NCBI RefSeq assembly: GCF_002407205.1
Contig: NZ_CP023548.1
Location: 3,271,107 to 3,335,106, forward strand
Reading direction: 5' to 3'
Length of the DNA stretch: 64,000 nt
From: Rhodobacter sp. CZR27
GTDB taxonomy: Bacteria > Pseudomonadota > Alphaproteobacteria > Rhodobacterales > Rhodobacteraceae
Made by a program: the position numbers and the translations under genes. Positions 1-11,354 of the stretch are shown piece after piece. Position 1 is the first letter of the stretch, and each line of letters begins with the position of its first letter. The notes under the pieces were generated by a model. It searched no databases and was not told where the DNA came from. It worked only from the letters and a program-made list of their open reading frames with translations.

Positions 1-796
1 GCCGGTTCGCCTGCCGCAGCCGCGCGCGATCGAGCGCGTTGCGGATCGAGCGGGCATTGGCGAAATGCGGCTGAAGCCGGCGCAGCCCGATGTATTCCTG
101 CAGCGCGGCCTTCGCCGCATCGGTCAGCCGATAGCTCTGGTCGGACAGCATGTGGTCCGCGATCCGGAACAGTTCCTCGTCGGAATAATCGGGGAATTCG
201 ATGTGATGCGCGATGCGCGAGCGGAAACCCGGGTTCGACTGGAAGAAATTCTCCATCCGGTCGGCGTAGCCGGCAAGGATCACCACCAGGTCGTCGCGGT
301 TGTTCTCCATCACCTGCAGCAGGATCTCGATGGCCTCCTGGCCATAGTCACGCTCGTTGTCGGGGCGATAGAGGTAATAGGCCTCGTCGATGAAGAGGAC
401 GCCCCCCATGGCGCGCTTCAGGACTTCCTTGGTCTTGGGCGCAGTGTGGCCGATGTATTGCCCCACCAGGTCGTCACGGGTGACCGAGACCAGATGGCCC
501 TTTCGCACATAGCCCAGCCGGTGCAGCAGCCCCGCCATCTTCAGCGCCACGGTGGTCTTGCCGGTCCCGGGATTGCCGGTAAAGCTCATGTGCAGCGTCG
601 GCGTCTCGTGGGCGAGGCCAAGCTTCTGCCGCGCGCGTTCGACCAGCAGCAGTGCCGCCGTCTCGCGGATCCGGTCCTTCACGGGCTTCAGGCCGATCAG
701 TTCGCGGTCGAGTTCCTCCAGGACCTCCTTGGCACCCGAGCCTTCGTATTCCGCGCGAAGGTCGATGCTGGTGGGAGCGGCCACTTCGTCGTTCAT
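1..796 (-). CDS. cbbX: CbbX, red-type RuBisCO activase (3' end beyond window)
   Basis: Cytoplasmic AAA+ ATPase that remodels inhibited red-type RuBisCO by pulling on the C-terminus of CbbL. The reading frame starts with ATG at 796 and stays open to the left edge, giving 265 residues of a family that is usually about 310 long, so the C-terminus is missing. Visible motifs are a Walker A (GNPGTGKTT, about residue 73), a Walker B ([15 protein letters not shown]) and an arginine-rich sensor region ([18 protein letters not shown]). It is the last visible gene of the cbb operon, 162 bp downstream of cbbS. That gap holds a strong hairpin, so its expression level may differ from cbbLS. Confidence 0.95.
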   Translation of the reverse strand, partial: MNDEVAAPTSIDLRAEYEGSGAKEVLEELDRELIGLKPVKDRIRETAALLLVERARQKLGLAHETPTLHMSFTGNPGTGKTTVALKMAGLLHRLGYVRKGHLVSVTRDDLVGQYIGHTAPKTKEVLKRAMGGVLFIDEAYYLYRPDNERDYGQEAIEILLQVMENNRDDLVVILAGYADRMENFFQSNPGFRSRIAHHIEFPDYSDEELFRIADHMLSDQSYRLTDAAKAALQEYIGLRRLQPHFANARSIRNALDRARLRQANR

Positions 797-903
797 CTCG
801 AACCCCGGACTGTCTGTTTCATTCCGAATTAGAACGCGGGGCGGCAGGGACGAGGCAAACCTTTTGTCGCAGGCATTCCCGGAGCGCCGCGCTTGTATGG
901 AAC

Positions 904-926
904 CCGGGGGGCAATCGGCCCCCCGG
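904..926 (-). terminator. GC-rich hairpin between cbbS and cbbX
   Basis: Eight-base arms (CCGGGGGG and CCCCCCGG) surround a 7-base loop, 33 bp past the cbbS stop codon in the direction of transcription. No T tract follows on the minus strand. It therefore looks like an attenuator or an mRNA-stabilising 3' end for the abundant cbbLS message, not a full intrinsic terminator. Confidence 0.5.
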
Positions 927-958
927 ACTCCGTCCACCGATCCGCAGGGAGGATAGGA

Positions 959-1348
959 TCAGCGGACGACGGTGTGGGTGTAACGGATCGAGCGTCCGTC
1001 CACCTCGGTGCGCTGCATGGCGATCCGCGGCTCTTCCTTCGGACGGTTGACGATGAAGCTCATCGTCACGGTCTCGAAGCCGCGGGTCGAGTCGAAGGCG
1101 TTGATGCGGATGTAGTGCTCGGGGAAAGCCTTCCGGCATTCGTCGAGTTCCATCATCACGCCCTTCGCGTCGCGGAGGTCGAACATCGGCATGCCCCACA
1201 TCTCCCAGTAGGTGTTCCGGGGATGCGGGTTGTCGGTGTATTCGAGGCTCACGGCCCAGCCGCGGCCGAGGCAGTATTCCACCTGCGCCGTGATCTGCGC
1301 GTCCGTGAGGTCGGGCAGGAACGAGAAGCAGCCTTGGGTGATGCGCAT
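959..1348 (-). CDS. cbbS: RuBisCO small subunit, form IC
   Basis: Small subunit of the L8S8 ribulose-1,5-bisphosphate carboxylase/oxygenase. The 129-residue protein begins MRITQGCFSFLPDLTD and carries the conserved Y-W-x-M-W-G-x-P-M-F stretch around residues 47-56. The length and the C-terminal extension (MQRTEVDGRSIRYTHTVVR) are typical of red-type small subunits, whose extra beta hairpin lines the central solvent channel. It lies 12 bp downstream of cbbL and must be translated from the same message. Confidence 0.97.
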   Translation of the reverse strand: MRITQGCFSFLPDLTDAQITAQVEYCLGRGWAVSLEYTDNPHPRNTYWEMWGMPMFDLRDAKGVMMELDECRKAFPEHYIRINAFDSTRGFETVTMSFIVNRPKEEPRIAMQRTEVDGRSIRYTHTVVR

Positions 1349-1360
1349 GTCCGTTGCTCC

Positions 1361-2836
<1,476 letters not shown>

Positions 2837-3916
2837 TCAGGCGGCTTTGGCGGTGGCGACCGCCGGATCAAGCGCGCCGCTCGCGTAGCGCTTGGCCATG
2901 TCATCCAGCGGGATGACGGTGATCTTCGAGGCGTGCCCCGCGGTGCCGAACCGCTCGAAGCGGTCGCGGACGAGGGTTTCCATCTCCTTCATCGCGGGGA
3001 TGAGGAACTTGCGCGGGTCGAACTCCTTCGGGTTCTCCATCGCGACCTTGCGGAACTGGCCGGTCAGCGCCATGCGGCAGTCGGTGTCGATGTTCACCTT
3101 GCGCACGCCATGCTTGATGCCGCGTTCGATTTCCTCGACCGGCACGCCGTAGGTCTGCGGCATCTGCCCGCCGTACTTGTTGATCAGGTCCTGCAGCTCC
3201 TGCGGCACCGAGGACGAGCCGTGCATCACGAGGTGCGTCGAGGGCAGGCGCTTGTGGATCTCCTCGATGACGCTCATCGCGAGGATCTCGCCATCGGGCT
3301 TGCGGCTGAACTTGTAGGCGCCATGGCTGGTGCCCATCGCGATCGCCAGCGCGTCGACCTTCGTGGCCATCACGAAATCGACCGCCTGGTCGGGATCGGT
3401 CAGCATCTGGCTGTGATCGAGTTTGCCCTCTGCGCCCGAGCCGTCCTCGGCCTCGGCTTCGCCCTTTTCGAGGCTGCCCAGCACGCCCAGTTCGCCCTCG
3501 ACCGAGGCGCCGACCCAGTGCGCGCAGTCCGAGACGCGGCGGGTGATGTCGACGTTGTACTCGTAGGAGGCGACGGTCTTCATGTCGGCCTTCAGCGAGC
3601 CGTCCATCATCACCGAGGTGAAGCCGTGGCGGATCGCCGACAGACAGGTAGCCTCGTTGTTGCCGTGATCCTGGTGCAGGCAGACCGGGATCGTCGGGTT
3701 CATCTCGGCCAGCGCCTCGACCATGTGGCGCAGCATGATGTCGCCGGCATAGCTGCGGGCGCCGCGCGAGGCCTGAAGGATCACCGGCGCGTCGCAGGCC
3801 TTGGCGGCCGCCATGATGGCGAGCCCCTGTTCCATGTTGTTGATGTTGAACGCGGGCACGCCATAGCCGTGCTCTGCGGCATGGTCGAGCAGCTGTCTGA
3901 GGGTGATAAGGGCCAT
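2837..3916 (-). CDS. cbbA: class II fructose-bisphosphate aldolase, Calvin-cycle type
   Basis: Zn-dependent aldolase that joins glyceraldehyde 3-phosphate and dihydroxyacetone phosphate (and erythrose 4-phosphate to make sedoheptulose bisphosphate) in RuBP regeneration. The 359-residue protein starts at [25 protein letters not shown] Shine-Dalgarno lies just upstream; the frame continues further 5' but only across cbbP. Metal and substrate motifs include [11 protein letters not shown] (about residue 82), [20 protein letters not shown] and [12 protein letters not shown], all as in Calvin-cycle class II aldolases. It lies 20 bp from cbbP and 15 bp from cbbL. Confidence 0.97.
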   Translation of the reverse strand: MALITLRQLLDHAAEHGYGVPAFNINNMEQGLAIMAAAKACDAPVILQASRGARSYAGDIMLRHMVEALAEMNPTIPVCLHQDHGNNEATCLSAIRHGFTSVMMDGSLKADMKTVASYEYNVDITRRVSDCAHWVGASVEGELGVLGSLEKGEAEAEDGSGAEGKLDHSQMLTDPDQAVDFVMATKVDALAIAMGTSHGAYKFSRKPDGEILAMSVIEEIHKRLPSTHLVMHGSSSVPQELQDLINKYGGQMPQTYGVPVEEIERGIKHGVRKVNIDTDCRMALTGQFRKVAMENPKEFDPRKFLIPAMKEMETLVRDRFERFGTAGHASKITVIPLDDMAKRYASGALDPAVATAKAA

Positions 3917-3936
3917 GTATCTCCTCCGGGTGTGGG

Positions 3937-4809
3937 TCAGGCCAGCCGGCTCTCGCGCACGAGGCGCTCGATCAGCGGCGTCAGGATCAGTTGCATCGCG
4001 AGGTCGAGCTTGTTGCCCGGGATCACGATAGAGTTGGCGCGGCTCATCCACGAGCCGTGGATCATCGAGGTGAGGTAGGGGAAGTCGATGCCGCGCGGAT
4101 TGCGGAAGCGGATGACGACGAGGCTCTCGTCGGCGGTCGGGATCCAGCGCGCCACGAATGGGTTCGAGGTGTCCACCACCGGGACGCGCTGGAAGTTGAT
4201 GTCGGTCTGGGTGAACTGCGGCGTGATGCAGTGCACATAGGCGTGCATCCGGCGCAGGATCACGTCGGTGACGGCCTCGGTCGTGTAGCCGCGGGTGGCG
4301 CGGTCGCGGTGGATCTTCTGGATCCATTCGAGGTTGATCACCGGCACCACGCCGATCTTCAGGTCGGCCAGGGCCGCGAGGTTCACCTTGTCGTTCACCA
4401 CGGCGCCGTGCAGGCCTTCGTAGAACAGCAGGTGGCTGTCCGAGTCGAATTCGCGCCAGTCGGTGAAATGCCCGGGCGGCACACCGGTCTTCTCGGCTTC
4501 GGCCGCGTCATGGACATAGGTCCGGGTGCGGCCCTTGCCGGTCTCGCCGTATTCGCGGAAGACCCGCTCCAGTTCCTCGAGTTCGTTGGCCTCATAGGAG
4601 AAGTGCGAGAAGGTCGCGTCGCCCGCGGCATAGCGGCGGTCAAGCTCGGCCTTCATGTCGGCGCGGTTGAAGCGGTGGAAGGCGTCGCCCTCGATCGACA
4701 CGGCCTTCACGCCCTCGCGGCGGAAGATCTGGTCGAAGGTGTGCTTGACCGTGGATGTGCCCGCGCCAGACGAGCCCGTGACCGAGATGATCGGGTGTTT
4801 CTTGCTCAT
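3937..4809 (-). CDS. cbbP: phosphoribulokinase
   Basis: Phosphorylates ribulose 5-phosphate to RuBP with ATP, the step that commits carbon to RuBisCO. The 290-residue protein is of the bacterial octameric class I type. A Walker A-like loop [11 protein letters not shown] lies near residue 12, followed by the substrate region [10 protein letters not shown] (about residue 40) and FYEGLHGAV around residue 130. The bacterial class is usually activated by NADH, and that is inferred here from the family only. The gene lies 9 bp after cbbF and 20 bp before cbbA, inside one transcription unit. Confidence 0.98.
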   Translation of the reverse strand: MSKKHPIISVTGSSGAGTSTVKHTFDQIFRREGVKAVSIEGDAFHRFNRADMKAELDRRYAAGDATFSHFSYEANELEELERVFREYGETGKGRTRTYVHDAAEAEKTGVPPGHFTDWREFDSDSHLLFYEGLHGAVVNDKVNLAALADLKIGVVPVINLEWIQKIHRDRATRGYTTEAVTDVILRRMHAYVHCITPQFTQTDINFQRVPVVDTSNPFVARWIPTADESLVVIRFRNPRGIDFPYLTSMIHGSWMSRANSIVIPGNKLDLAMQLILTPLIERLVRESRLA

Positions 4810-4818
4810 GATGGGAAC

Positions 4819-5820
4819 TCAGCTCCGGAACAGTCCGCGATTGCCGAAAAGGGCCGACGTCTCCTGCTCCGGCAGGTCGTGGTAGGCCGTGATGCGGGCC
4901 ACCTTCTCGGCGGACCCGAAGACGAAGGGCGTGCGCGCGTGCAGGCGCGAGGGCGTCTGGCTCAGGATCGGGTTCTCGCCGTCCGTGGCGCCGCCGCCCG
5001 CCTGGGTGATGACGAAGGCGATGGGCGCGCATTCGTAAAGGTAGCGCAGCCGGCCGTGCTCATAGCCCTTGCGGCTGTCGCGGGGGTAGAGGAACACGCC
5101 CCCTCGCGCGAGGATGCGGTGCGTCTCGGCCACCAGCGAGGCGAGCCACCGCATGTTGAAGTTGCGCCCGCGCGGGCCTTCGGTGCCGGCCACGCAGTCG
5201 TCGATGTAGGCGCGGATCGGCTTCGGCCAGTGCCGGTAGTTCGAGGCGTTGATCGCGAACTCGGTCGAGGTCGGCGGGACCTTCACGTCGCCGTTCACCA
5301 GCACGAAGCTGCGGGTGCCGGGGTCGAGCACGTATTTCTGCACGCCCTTGCCGAAGCTGACCATCATGCAGCACTGCGGGCCGTAGATCACGTAGCCGCC
5401 TGCCAGCAGCTCGGAGCCGGGGCGCAGGAAGCTCGCCTCGGCGGTGGCCTCGGCAGGCCAGATCGCGAAGATCGTGCCGACCGAAAGGTTGGTGTCGATG
5501 TTCGACGAGCCGTCGAGCGGGTCGATGGCCAGCGCCAGCGTCCCCGCCTCGTTCACCGTGACGGCATCCTCCTGCTCTTCGGAGGCGTAGAATTTCACGG
5601 CGGAACCGGCGAGCGCATCGCGGAAGGCATCGTCGGCGATGACGTCGAGTGCCTTCTGTCCGTCGCCGTCGGTGTTGGTGCCGCAGAGGCCGGCAAGGTC
5701 CTCGTCAATGCCGCCCCGGGCGATCCGGTTCGCGACCTCGATCGCGACCGAGCCGACGCGATCCATCACGTCCTGCAGGTCGGCCGGGATGGCATCGGGA
5801 TTGGTGGAAAACGGCTTCAC
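4819..5820 (-). CDS. cbbF: class 1 fructose-1,6-bisphosphatase
   Basis: Hydrolyses fructose 1,6-bisphosphate, and probably sedoheptulose 1,7-bisphosphate, in the Calvin cycle. The Mg-binding signature [21 protein letters not shown] sits near residue 115. The substrate-binding [20 protein letters not shown] and [20 protein letters not shown] follow. Start choice: a GGAGGAG Shine-Dalgarno lies 6 bases before GTG at 5820 (333 aa). An ATG at 5826 (335 aa) almost touches the same element, so GTG is preferred; the two proteins differ by two residues. It is the first gene of the cbb operon and is read divergently from cbbR. Confidence 0.95.
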   Translation of the reverse strand: MKPFSTNPDAIPADLQDVMDRVGSVAIEVANRIARGGIDEDLAGLCGTNTDGDGQKALDVIADDAFRDALAGSAVKFYASEEQEDAVTVNEAGTLALAIDPLDGSSNIDTNLSVGTIFAIWPAEATAEASFLRPGSELLAGGYVIYGPQCCMMVSFGKGVQKYVLDPGTRSFVLVNGDVKVPPTSTEFAINASNYRHWPKPIRAYIDDCVAGTEGPRGRNFNMRWLASLVAETHRILARGGVFLYPRDSRKGYEHGRLRYLYECAPIAFVITQAGGGATDGENPILSQTPSRLHARTPFVFGSAEKVARITAYHDLPEQETSALFGNRGLFRS

Positions 5821-5911
5821 TCTCATCTCCTCCACTTCACGATCCCCACCTTGCCGATCCTGTGATTTTGTGGAATTTAATAAGAGTGAATTTTGCTTCG
5901 GAAAAACTGAA
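5821..5911. promoter_or_regulatory. cbbF-cbbR divergent promoter region
   Basis: This 91-bp AT-richer gap separates divergent cbbF and cbbR. It contains the run TTTGTGGAATTTAATAAG and nearby TNA-type half sites, as expected of LysR-family operators. CbbR proteins characteristically bind such divergent regions and sense Calvin-cycle metabolites. The exact CbbR footprint and transcription starts cannot be fixed by eye. Confidence 0.6.
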
Positions 5912-6856
5912 ATGATCCGGCTGGATGCGGTCACCCTGAAGCAGTTGCGTACCCTGACGGCGGTGGCCGAGACCGCCTCGCTGACCGGTGGCGCGGCGCG
6001 GCTGGGCCTGACCCCGCCCGCAATTCACAGTCAGATCAAGAACTTGGAGGATGTGTTCGGTGTGCCTCTCCTGCACCGCTCACCCGAGGCGGTGCCGTTC
6101 ACGCCGACGCTTGCGGGCGCAGCGGTCCTTGAGGCCGCTCGCCGCATCGAAGTCATTCTGTCGCAGTGCTCATACCAAGTGATGGCGGTCAGCCAGGGGC
6201 GGACCGGGCAGGTCACGCTGGGCGTGGTCTCGACCGGGCGCTACTTCGCCCCCCGGCTGGTGAAGGTCCTGAGCACCGCCTGTCCCGACATCCGAATCGC
6301 GCTGCGGGTGGGCAACCGCGAGCAGGTGATCGACGACCTCGCCCGTCACATGGTGGACCTCGCCGTGATGGGCCGTCCGCCGCGTCTGCCCGAGGTCGCC
6401 TCGGTCGCGCTGGGCCCGCATCCGCACGGCATTGTCGCGCCGCCGGATCATCCGCTGGCGGGTCTGGCGGAGGTGCCGGTGCCCGAGCTTCTGGCGCAGA
6501 CCTTCCTCGCGCGCGAGGAAGGCTCCGGTACGCGGCTTCTGATGTCGCGCTATCTCGACCGGCTGGGCGAGGGGCAGGTGGTGGACCTGATCGAGATGGA
6601 CTCGAACGAGACCATCAAGCAGTCGGTGATCGCCGGTCTCGGCATCGCCTTCCTGTCGCTGCATGTGGTGATGGACGAGTTGCGCTTCGGCCAGCTCGTG
6701 CAGCTTGCCGCCCCGGGTCTTCCCATCGAGCGTCACTGGTTCCTCGTTCATCCCGTGGACCGGATGCTCTCGCCCTCGGCACTCAGGCTGCAGGAGGAGA
6801 TCGTGAAGCTGAAGGGCTCCTACCTGCCCGCAGTGGCGGGTCAGACGCCGACATAG
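5912..6856 (+). CDS. cbbR: CbbR, LysR-type regulator of the cbb operon
   Basis: Transcription activator of the adjacent Calvin-cycle operon. The 314-residue protein starts at [15 protein letters not shown]. It has an N-terminal winged helix (residues 4-63, recognition helix in [19 protein letters not shown]) and a periplasmic-binding-protein-like effector domain from about residue 90 ([19 protein letters not shown]). CbbR proteins bind this domain to RuBP or related phosphates. The divergent position next to cbbF fixes the identity. Its last 16 bp overlap the 3' end of the convergent livF-type gene. Confidence 0.95.
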   Translation: MIRLDAVTLKQLRTLTAVAETASLTGGAARLGLTPPAIHSQIKNLEDVFGVPLLHRSPEAVPFTPTLAGAAVLEAARRIEVILSQCSYQVMAVSQGRTGQVTLGVVSTGRYFAPRLVKVLSTACPDIRIALRVGNREQVIDDLARHMVDLAVMGRPPRLPEVASVALGPHPHGIVAPPDHPLAGLAEVPVPELLAQTFLAREEGSGTRLLMSRYLDRLGEGQVVDLIEMDSNETIKQSVIAGLGIAFLSLHVVMDELRFGQLVQLAAPGLPIERHWFLVHPVDRMLSPSALRLQEEIVKLKGSYLPAVAGQTPT

Positions 6857-7536
6857 CGCGCGAACTGCGGCGCATCCGGAGCCAGGGCCGCGGCGGCGAC
6901 GCTCTCGGCGACCTGCCCGGTCTCGACGAAGGCCACCCGGTCGGCAAGGTCCAGCACCGCCTCGATCCGCTGTTCCACCAGAATGACCGCGACCCCCATG
7001 CCCCGCAGCGCGCGCACCGTGTCGCGGATCAGGGCGATCATCGAGGGCTGCAGGCCCTCGGTCGGTTCGTCCAGCAGCATCACCTTCGGTTCAAGGCAGA
7101 GCGCGCGGCCGATGGCCAGCATCTGCTGTTCGCCCCCCGAGAGGGTCGAGGCGGTCTGCGACAGCCGCTCGCGCAGCCGCGGAAAGAGGTCCAGCACCCG
7201 CTCGCGCACCCTCGGGCCCCGGCCGCGGGTCATCAGGCCGATCTCCAGGTTCTCGGCGACGGTCAGCGGCCCGAACAGCCGCCGCCCCTGCGGCACGTAG
7301 CCGATCCCGAGCCTCGGGATCCTGTGTGCCGGAAGCCCGTCGATGTGCTGCCCGTCCAGCGCGATGCTGCCGGCGGTCAGCGGGACCTGCCCCATGACGG
7401 CGCGCAGCAGCGTTGTCTTTCCGGCGCCGTTCCGGCCCATGACGCAGGTGACCTCGCCGGCGCGCGCCTCGAAGGACAGGCCGCGCAGAACCTGCACCCG
7501 GCCATAGCCCGCGTCGATGGCCTCGACCCGCAGCAT
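6841..7536 (-). CDS. livF: branched-chain-amino-acid-type ABC transporter ATPase (LivF-like)
   Basis: One of two cytoplasmic ATPases energising an importer of the hydrophobic amino acid/amide family. In 231 residues it has a Walker A (GRNGAGKTTLL, about residue 35), the LivF-type signature LSGGEQQMLAIGRAL with Walker B KVMLLDEPTEGLQP, and the H-loop replacement VILVEQ. It is the last gene of a livK-H-M-G-F-type operon. The substrate is not set by the sequence; members of this family take branched-chain amino acids, urea, amides or aromatic acids. Confidence 0.93.
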   Translation of the reverse strand: MLRVEAIDAGYGRVQVLRGLSFEARAGEVTCVMGRNGAGKTTLLRAVMGQVPLTAGSIALDGQHIDGLPAHRIPRLGIGYVPQGRRLFGPLTVAENLEIGLMTRGRGPRVRERVLDLFPRLRERLSQTASTLSGGEQQMLAIGRALCLEPKVMLLDEPTEGLQPSMIALIRDTVRALRGMGVAVILVEQRIEAVLDLADRVAFVETGQVAESVAAAALAPDAPQFARYVGV

Positions 7537-7537
7537 C

Positions 7538-8239
7538 TCAATGCCCCAGATAGGCGGCCTGCACCGCCGTGTCGGCCCGGATCCCGGCGGGCGTGCCGCG
7601 CGCCAGCACCCGGCCGTTGTTCAGCACCGTGATGCGCCGGGCAAGGTCCATCACCACCTCCATGTTGTGCTCGATCAGCAGCACCGTCATCTGCGGCACC
7701 ACCGAACGCACCAGCGCCTTGAACCCCTCGATCTCGCCCGCCGCCAGTCCTTGAGTCGGCTCGTCGAGGATCAGGAGCCGCGGCGAAAGCGCCAGCCCCA
7801 TCGCGATCTCCAGCAGCCGCTGGTGTCCGTAGGACAGCGTGCCGGCCAGCCGGTCAGCCTCGTCCGCGAGGCCGACGCGGTCCAGCGCGGCAAGGGTTGC
7901 GGCCTTCAGGTCGCGCACGCCCTTACGCTGCACCGCCAACGCCACGTTGTCGAAGACCGGCAGGCGGGGATAGACCGAGGTGATCTGGAACGCATAGGCG
8001 ATGCCGCAGCCCACGCGGGCGTGGGCGGGCAGGCGGGTGATGTCGCGGCCGTCGAAGCGGATCGTGCCCTCCTGCACCGGCACCCGGCCCGACAGCAGCC
8101 CGACCAGCGTCGACTTGCCGGCGCCGTTCGGGCCGATCAGCGCGTGGATCTCGCCGGCCTCCAGATCGAAGTCCACCCCGTCGATCGCCTTCACCCCGCC
8201 GAAGTGGCAGACGAGGCCGCGCGCTTCCAGAAGGCTCAT
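7538..8239 (-). CDS. livG: branched-chain-amino-acid-type ABC transporter ATPase (LivG-like)
   Basis: Second ATPase of the importer, 233 residues. It has a Walker A (GPNGAGKSTLV), a signature region LSYGHQRLLEIAMGLA, Walker B RLLILDEPTQGLAAGE and switch LLIEHNMEVVMDLA. The ABC signature reads LSYGHQ, the common LivG variant of LSGGQ. The start overlaps the livM stop by 4 bp and the stop lies 1 bp from livF, so translation is coupled. Confidence 0.93.
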   Translation of the reverse strand: MSLLEARGLVCHFGGVKAIDGVDFDLEAGEIHALIGPNGAGKSTLVGLLSGRVPVQEGTIRFDGRDITRLPAHARVGCGIAYAFQITSVYPRLPVFDNVALAVQRKGVRDLKAATLAALDRVGLADEADRLAGTLSYGHQRLLEIAMGLALSPRLLILDEPTQGLAAGEIEGFKALVRSVVPQMTVLLIEHNMEVVMDLARRITVLNNGRVLARGTPAGIRADTAVQAAYLGH

Positions 8240-9165
8240 GGCAGCCTCCAGCCGCGCTCGCGCAGGGTGCCAAGGATGCCACGGGGGGCGAACAGCACCA
8301 GCCCGATCAGCGCGGCACCCACGACGAACTGCGGGGCGGTGGTGACCGAGGACGACAGGTCGATCAGGTAGAACATCAGCGCCGTGCCCAGCAGCGGCCC
8401 GAGCACGGTGCCCGCCCCGCCCAGCAACACCCAGATCAGCGGCAGGATCGAATACTGAATCGAGGCAAAGCTGCCGCCGACATAGCCGAACATCAGCCCG
8501 TAGACCGCCCCCGCCGCGCCGGCGAACAGTCCCGAGAGGGTCATCGCCGCCAGTCGCGCCCGGAAGGTGTCATAGCCGAGCATCCGCGTCCGCGCCTCGT
8601 TCTCGCGCACCGCGACCAGCACCCGGCCGAGGCGCGAGCGCACCAGCGCGAGCGTGACGAGCATCCCGGCGGCAAAGAGGGCGAAGGCCGCGGCATAGCG
8701 CGTCGCGGGCTGGGCGAGATCGAACGGCCCGACGATCCGGGCTGCCCCGGACAGGGTGAACCCTTCGTCCCCGCCGGTGAAGCCGCCCCAGTAGAGGATG
8801 GACAGATGGAAGGCCTGCGCCGCCATCAGCGTCACGATCATGAAGGCCGGACCCGTGGTGCGCAGCGCCAGCAGGCCGAGGAGCCCCGCCGCCGCGCCTC
8901 CGGCAATCAGGCCGGCGGGCAGCGCGGCCCATGCCTCCCAGCCGCCGCGATCCACCAGAAGGCCGGTGGCATACATGCCGGCCGCGAAGAACAGCGCGTG
9001 GCCCAGCGACAGAAGGCCGGTGTAGCCGAAGGCGATGTTGTAGCCCATGGCATAGACCGCCAGCACCATGATCCGGGCCGCGTTGGTGTGGTGATAGGCG
9101 GGCAGGGCGAACTGCAACGCGAAAAGCGCTGCCAGAACCCCGAGATGCAGGGCCAGCGCCCTCAT
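8236..9165 (-). CDS. livM: ABC transporter permease (LivM-like)
   Basis: Inner-membrane permease of 309 residues with several hydrophobic segments. The family fingerprint GYNIAFGYTGLLSLGHALFF appears at about residues 41-60, followed by long helices rich in Gly, Ala and Leu. The start at MRALALHLGVLAALF overlaps the upstream livH stop (ATGA, 4 bp). The frame remains open upstream but only across livH. It pairs with LivH to form the translocation pore. Confidence 0.93.
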   Translation of the reverse strand: MRALALHLGVLAALFALQFALPAYHHTNAARIMVLAVYAMGYNIAFGYTGLLSLGHALFFAAGMYATGLLVDRGGWEAWAALPAGLIAGGAAAGLLGLLALRTTGPAFMIVTLMAAQAFHLSILYWGGFTGGDEGFTLSGAARIVGPFDLAQPATRYAAAFALFAAGMLVTLALVRSRLGRVLVAVRENEARTRMLGYDTFRARLAAMTLSGLFAGAAGAVYGLMFGYVGGSFASIQYSILPLIWVLLGGAGTVLGPLLGTALMFYLIDLSSSVTTAPQFVVGAALIGLVLFAPRGILGTLRERGWRLP

Positions 9166-10040
9166 GCGCGCTCTCCGAACAGGCCCTGCGGGCGGAACAC
9201 CAGCACCAGCGCGACCAGCAGCGTGGCAAGGATCTTCGCCAGCGTCGGCTCGAAGAAGGTCGAGATCACGCCGTCCGAAATCCCGATCACGAGTGCCGCG
9301 ACCAGTGTGCCGCGAAGGCTGCCCAACCCCCCGATGATGACCACGATGAAGGACAAAAGCAGCGGGTCGCCCCCCATCAGATAGTGCGCCTGCTGGATCG
9401 GCACGATCAGCACGGCCGCCACGGCCGCAAGCGCGGCACCCAGCGCGAAGACGCCGGCATAAACCCGGCCCACGTCGATGCCGAAGGCCGTCGCGGTCTC
9501 GCGGTCCACCTGCGTCGCGCGCATGACGAGGCCCGCCCGCGTGCGCGTCAGCAGAAGCCACAGGCCTGTCAGCACCGCCGCGGCGGCCCCGATCACGAAG
9601 AGCTTGTAGCCGGACCAGCCGAACCACGGCAGTTGCAGCCGCGCCTCGAACGGCGGGGGCACCGGCCGCGCCTCGGGGCCGTAGAGCGTCAGCGCCGCCT
9701 GCTGCAGGATGTAGAGCAGGCCGATGGTCGCGACGATGGTCGCCTCGGGTTCGTAGCCCAGCCGCTTGAGCACGGCCATGTCCGCCAGTGCGGCGAGCGC
9801 GGCCACGATCAGCGGGCAGGCCACAAGCGCCACCGCGAAGGCGGCGGCGGGCGGGCCCGGAACCCACTGGCTGACGAACCACGCGGCGACGGCGCCGAGC
9901 ATGAAGAACTCGCCATGCGCCACGTTCACCACCCGCATCACCCCGAAGACGAGGCTCAGCCCCGAGGCGGTCAGCGCCAGCACCGCCGCGCCGACCAGCC
10001 CCTCCATCACGGCGAGAAGCAGGTAGGGTCCGAAGTCCAT
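9162..10040 (-). CDS. livH: ABC transporter permease (LivH-like)
   Basis: Partner permease of 292 residues, predicted to span the inner membrane about eight times. The family motif GVMRVVNVAHGEFFMLGA lies near residue 33, with the cytoplasmic coupling region RATQVDRETATAFGIDVGRVY in the C-terminal half. The start MDFGPYLLLAVMEG lies 2 bp after the stop of the binding-protein gene, and the end overlaps livM. Confidence 0.93.
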   Translation of the reverse strand: MDFGPYLLLAVMEGLVGAAVLALTASGLSLVFGVMRVVNVAHGEFFMLGAVAAWFVSQWVPGPPAAAFAVALVACPLIVAALAALADMAVLKRLGYEPEATIVATIGLLYILQQAALTLYGPEARPVPPPFEARLQLPWFGWSGYKLFVIGAAAAVLTGLWLLLTRTRAGLVMRATQVDRETATAFGIDVGRVYAGVFALGAALAAVAAVLIVPIQQAHYLMGGDPLLLSFIVVIIGGLGSLRGTLVAALVIGISDGVISTFFEPTLAKILATLLVALVLVFRPQGLFGERA

Positions 10041-10042
10041 CC

Positions 10043-11320
10043 TCAGAAGGACATGGCCGTGTAGTCCACGTCGCTCTCGTAATGGCCGTCCTCGATCGAG
10101 GTCTCGTGGACCTTCACGAGCTTCCCGCCTTCCAGCTTGGTGATGAACTGGTGTCCGAAGGCCTGGTGAAGCTTCGCGTTGAAGACCTTGGCGCCCTGCG
10201 GACGCTCGCGCCCCGCGGGCATGTCGGTGATCGCCTCGATCGCCTCGACGAAGGCCTGCCGGTCCTGCGGCCCGCGCCAGCCGCAGGCCTCCATGCCCTG
10301 CTTGATCGCAAAGAGCGTCTCCCAGACCGAGAACATGTGGCCGTAGCAGGACACGTTCTTCGGATCCTCGATGGCCGCGCCGTTCGCATCCACGCCCACG
10401 GCGGCGCGATAGAAGGTCTCGGCCTCGGACGCGTCGGGCTGGAGCATCCGGCACTGGCCTTCCCAGAAGTGCGAGCCCTCGAGGAACTCGAGGCCCGGGC
10501 TGCCGATGTCCACCGCTTCGAGCGAGTCGATGAAGCCGAAGATCTGCGGCTTCGCGCCCGATCCGTAGAACTCGCCCAGCTCCTTCACGAAGGTCAGGAC
10601 CGACGGCCCGACCATGACGTGATAGAGCACCTCGGTCTCCGAGGGGATGCGAGGGAAGTAGCGGGTGAAGCTGGTCTCGGTCGGCGGGATCGCGATCTTC
10701 GCCACCACCTCGCCGCCCTGCGCCTCGACCGCGGCCGAGAAGAAGTCGCGGTGGTCGTGGCCGAAGGCGTAGTCGGGGAAGATCATCGTGACCTTCTTGC
10801 CGAGGGTCGAGGTCACGAAGGGCGCCATCGCCGTCACCTGCGCCCGCACGTCGGTGATCCCCGGCTGCAGCACCCAACGGTTCAGCTTGCCCGAGGCGAC
10901 GTGGTAGCCTTCCGAGCAGACGAGGTAGGGGATCTTCAGTTCGCCCGCCCGCGGGGCCGAACCGATCACCACATGGCTGAACAGCGGCCCGAAGATCAGG
11001 TCGACATTGGCCTGCGTCGCCAGCTTCTCGACCACCTCGGCGCCGCGGCGCGGGTCGGTCGCGTCATCCTCGAACAGGATCTCGACCGGCCGGCCCGCGA
11101 TGCCGCCGGCCTCGTTCACCACCTTCAGCGCGGCAAGCGCCGTGCGCTCGTACCAGCGGCCGTAGGCGGCGCCGATGCCGGTGCGGTGCAACTGGAAGCC
11201 GAGCCGGATCGGCTCCGAGGTCTGGGCCTGCACGAAGCGGGGCAGCGCCGCCGTGGCCGCGAGGGCCGCGCCTCCGGCAAGCACCGACCGGCGGGAAGGG
11301 TGGAACGTCGTCGCGCGCAT
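10043..11320 (-). CDS. periplasmic substrate-binding protein of the Liv-type importer
   Basis: Type I periplasmic binding protein (Peripla_BP_6 family) of 425 residues that captures the substrate for the LivHMGF-like complex. It begins MRATTFHPSRRSVLAGGAAL, which contains a twin-arginine signal (RRSVLAGG) and a cleavage-like site AQT near residue 35. Export already folded through Tat is therefore likely. A GGAGG Shine-Dalgarno 7 bases upstream supports ATG at 11320. The mature part starts with IRLGFQLHRTGIGAAYG. The ligand is unknown. First gene of the operon. Confidence 0.9.
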   Translation of the reverse strand: MRATTFHPSRRSVLAGGAALAATAALPRFVQAQTSEPIRLGFQLHRTGIGAAYGRWYERTALAALKVVNEAGGIAGRPVEILFEDDATDPRRGAEVVEKLATQANVDLIFGPLFSHVVIGSAPRAGELKIPYLVCSEGYHVASGKLNRWVLQPGITDVRAQVTAMAPFVTSTLGKKVTMIFPDYAFGHDHRDFFSAAVEAQGGEVVAKIAIPPTETSFTRYFPRIPSETEVLYHVMVGPSVLTFVKELGEFYGSGAKPQIFGFIDSLEAVDIGSPGLEFLEGSHFWEGQCRMLQPDASEAETFYRAAVGVDANGAAIEDPKNVSCYGHMFSVWETLFAIKQGMEACGWRGPQDRQAFVEAIEAITDMPAGRERPQGAKVFNAKLHQAFGHQFITKLEGGKLVKVHETSIEDGHYESDVDYTAMSF

Positions 11321-11354
11321 GGGCAACCTCCGCTTGTACTGGACCCGTGGTTCA

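Noticed and set aside
3917..4327. Upstream extension of cbbA
   Set aside because: It lies within cbbP in another frame, and the ATG at 3916 has an ideal Shine-Dalgarno.
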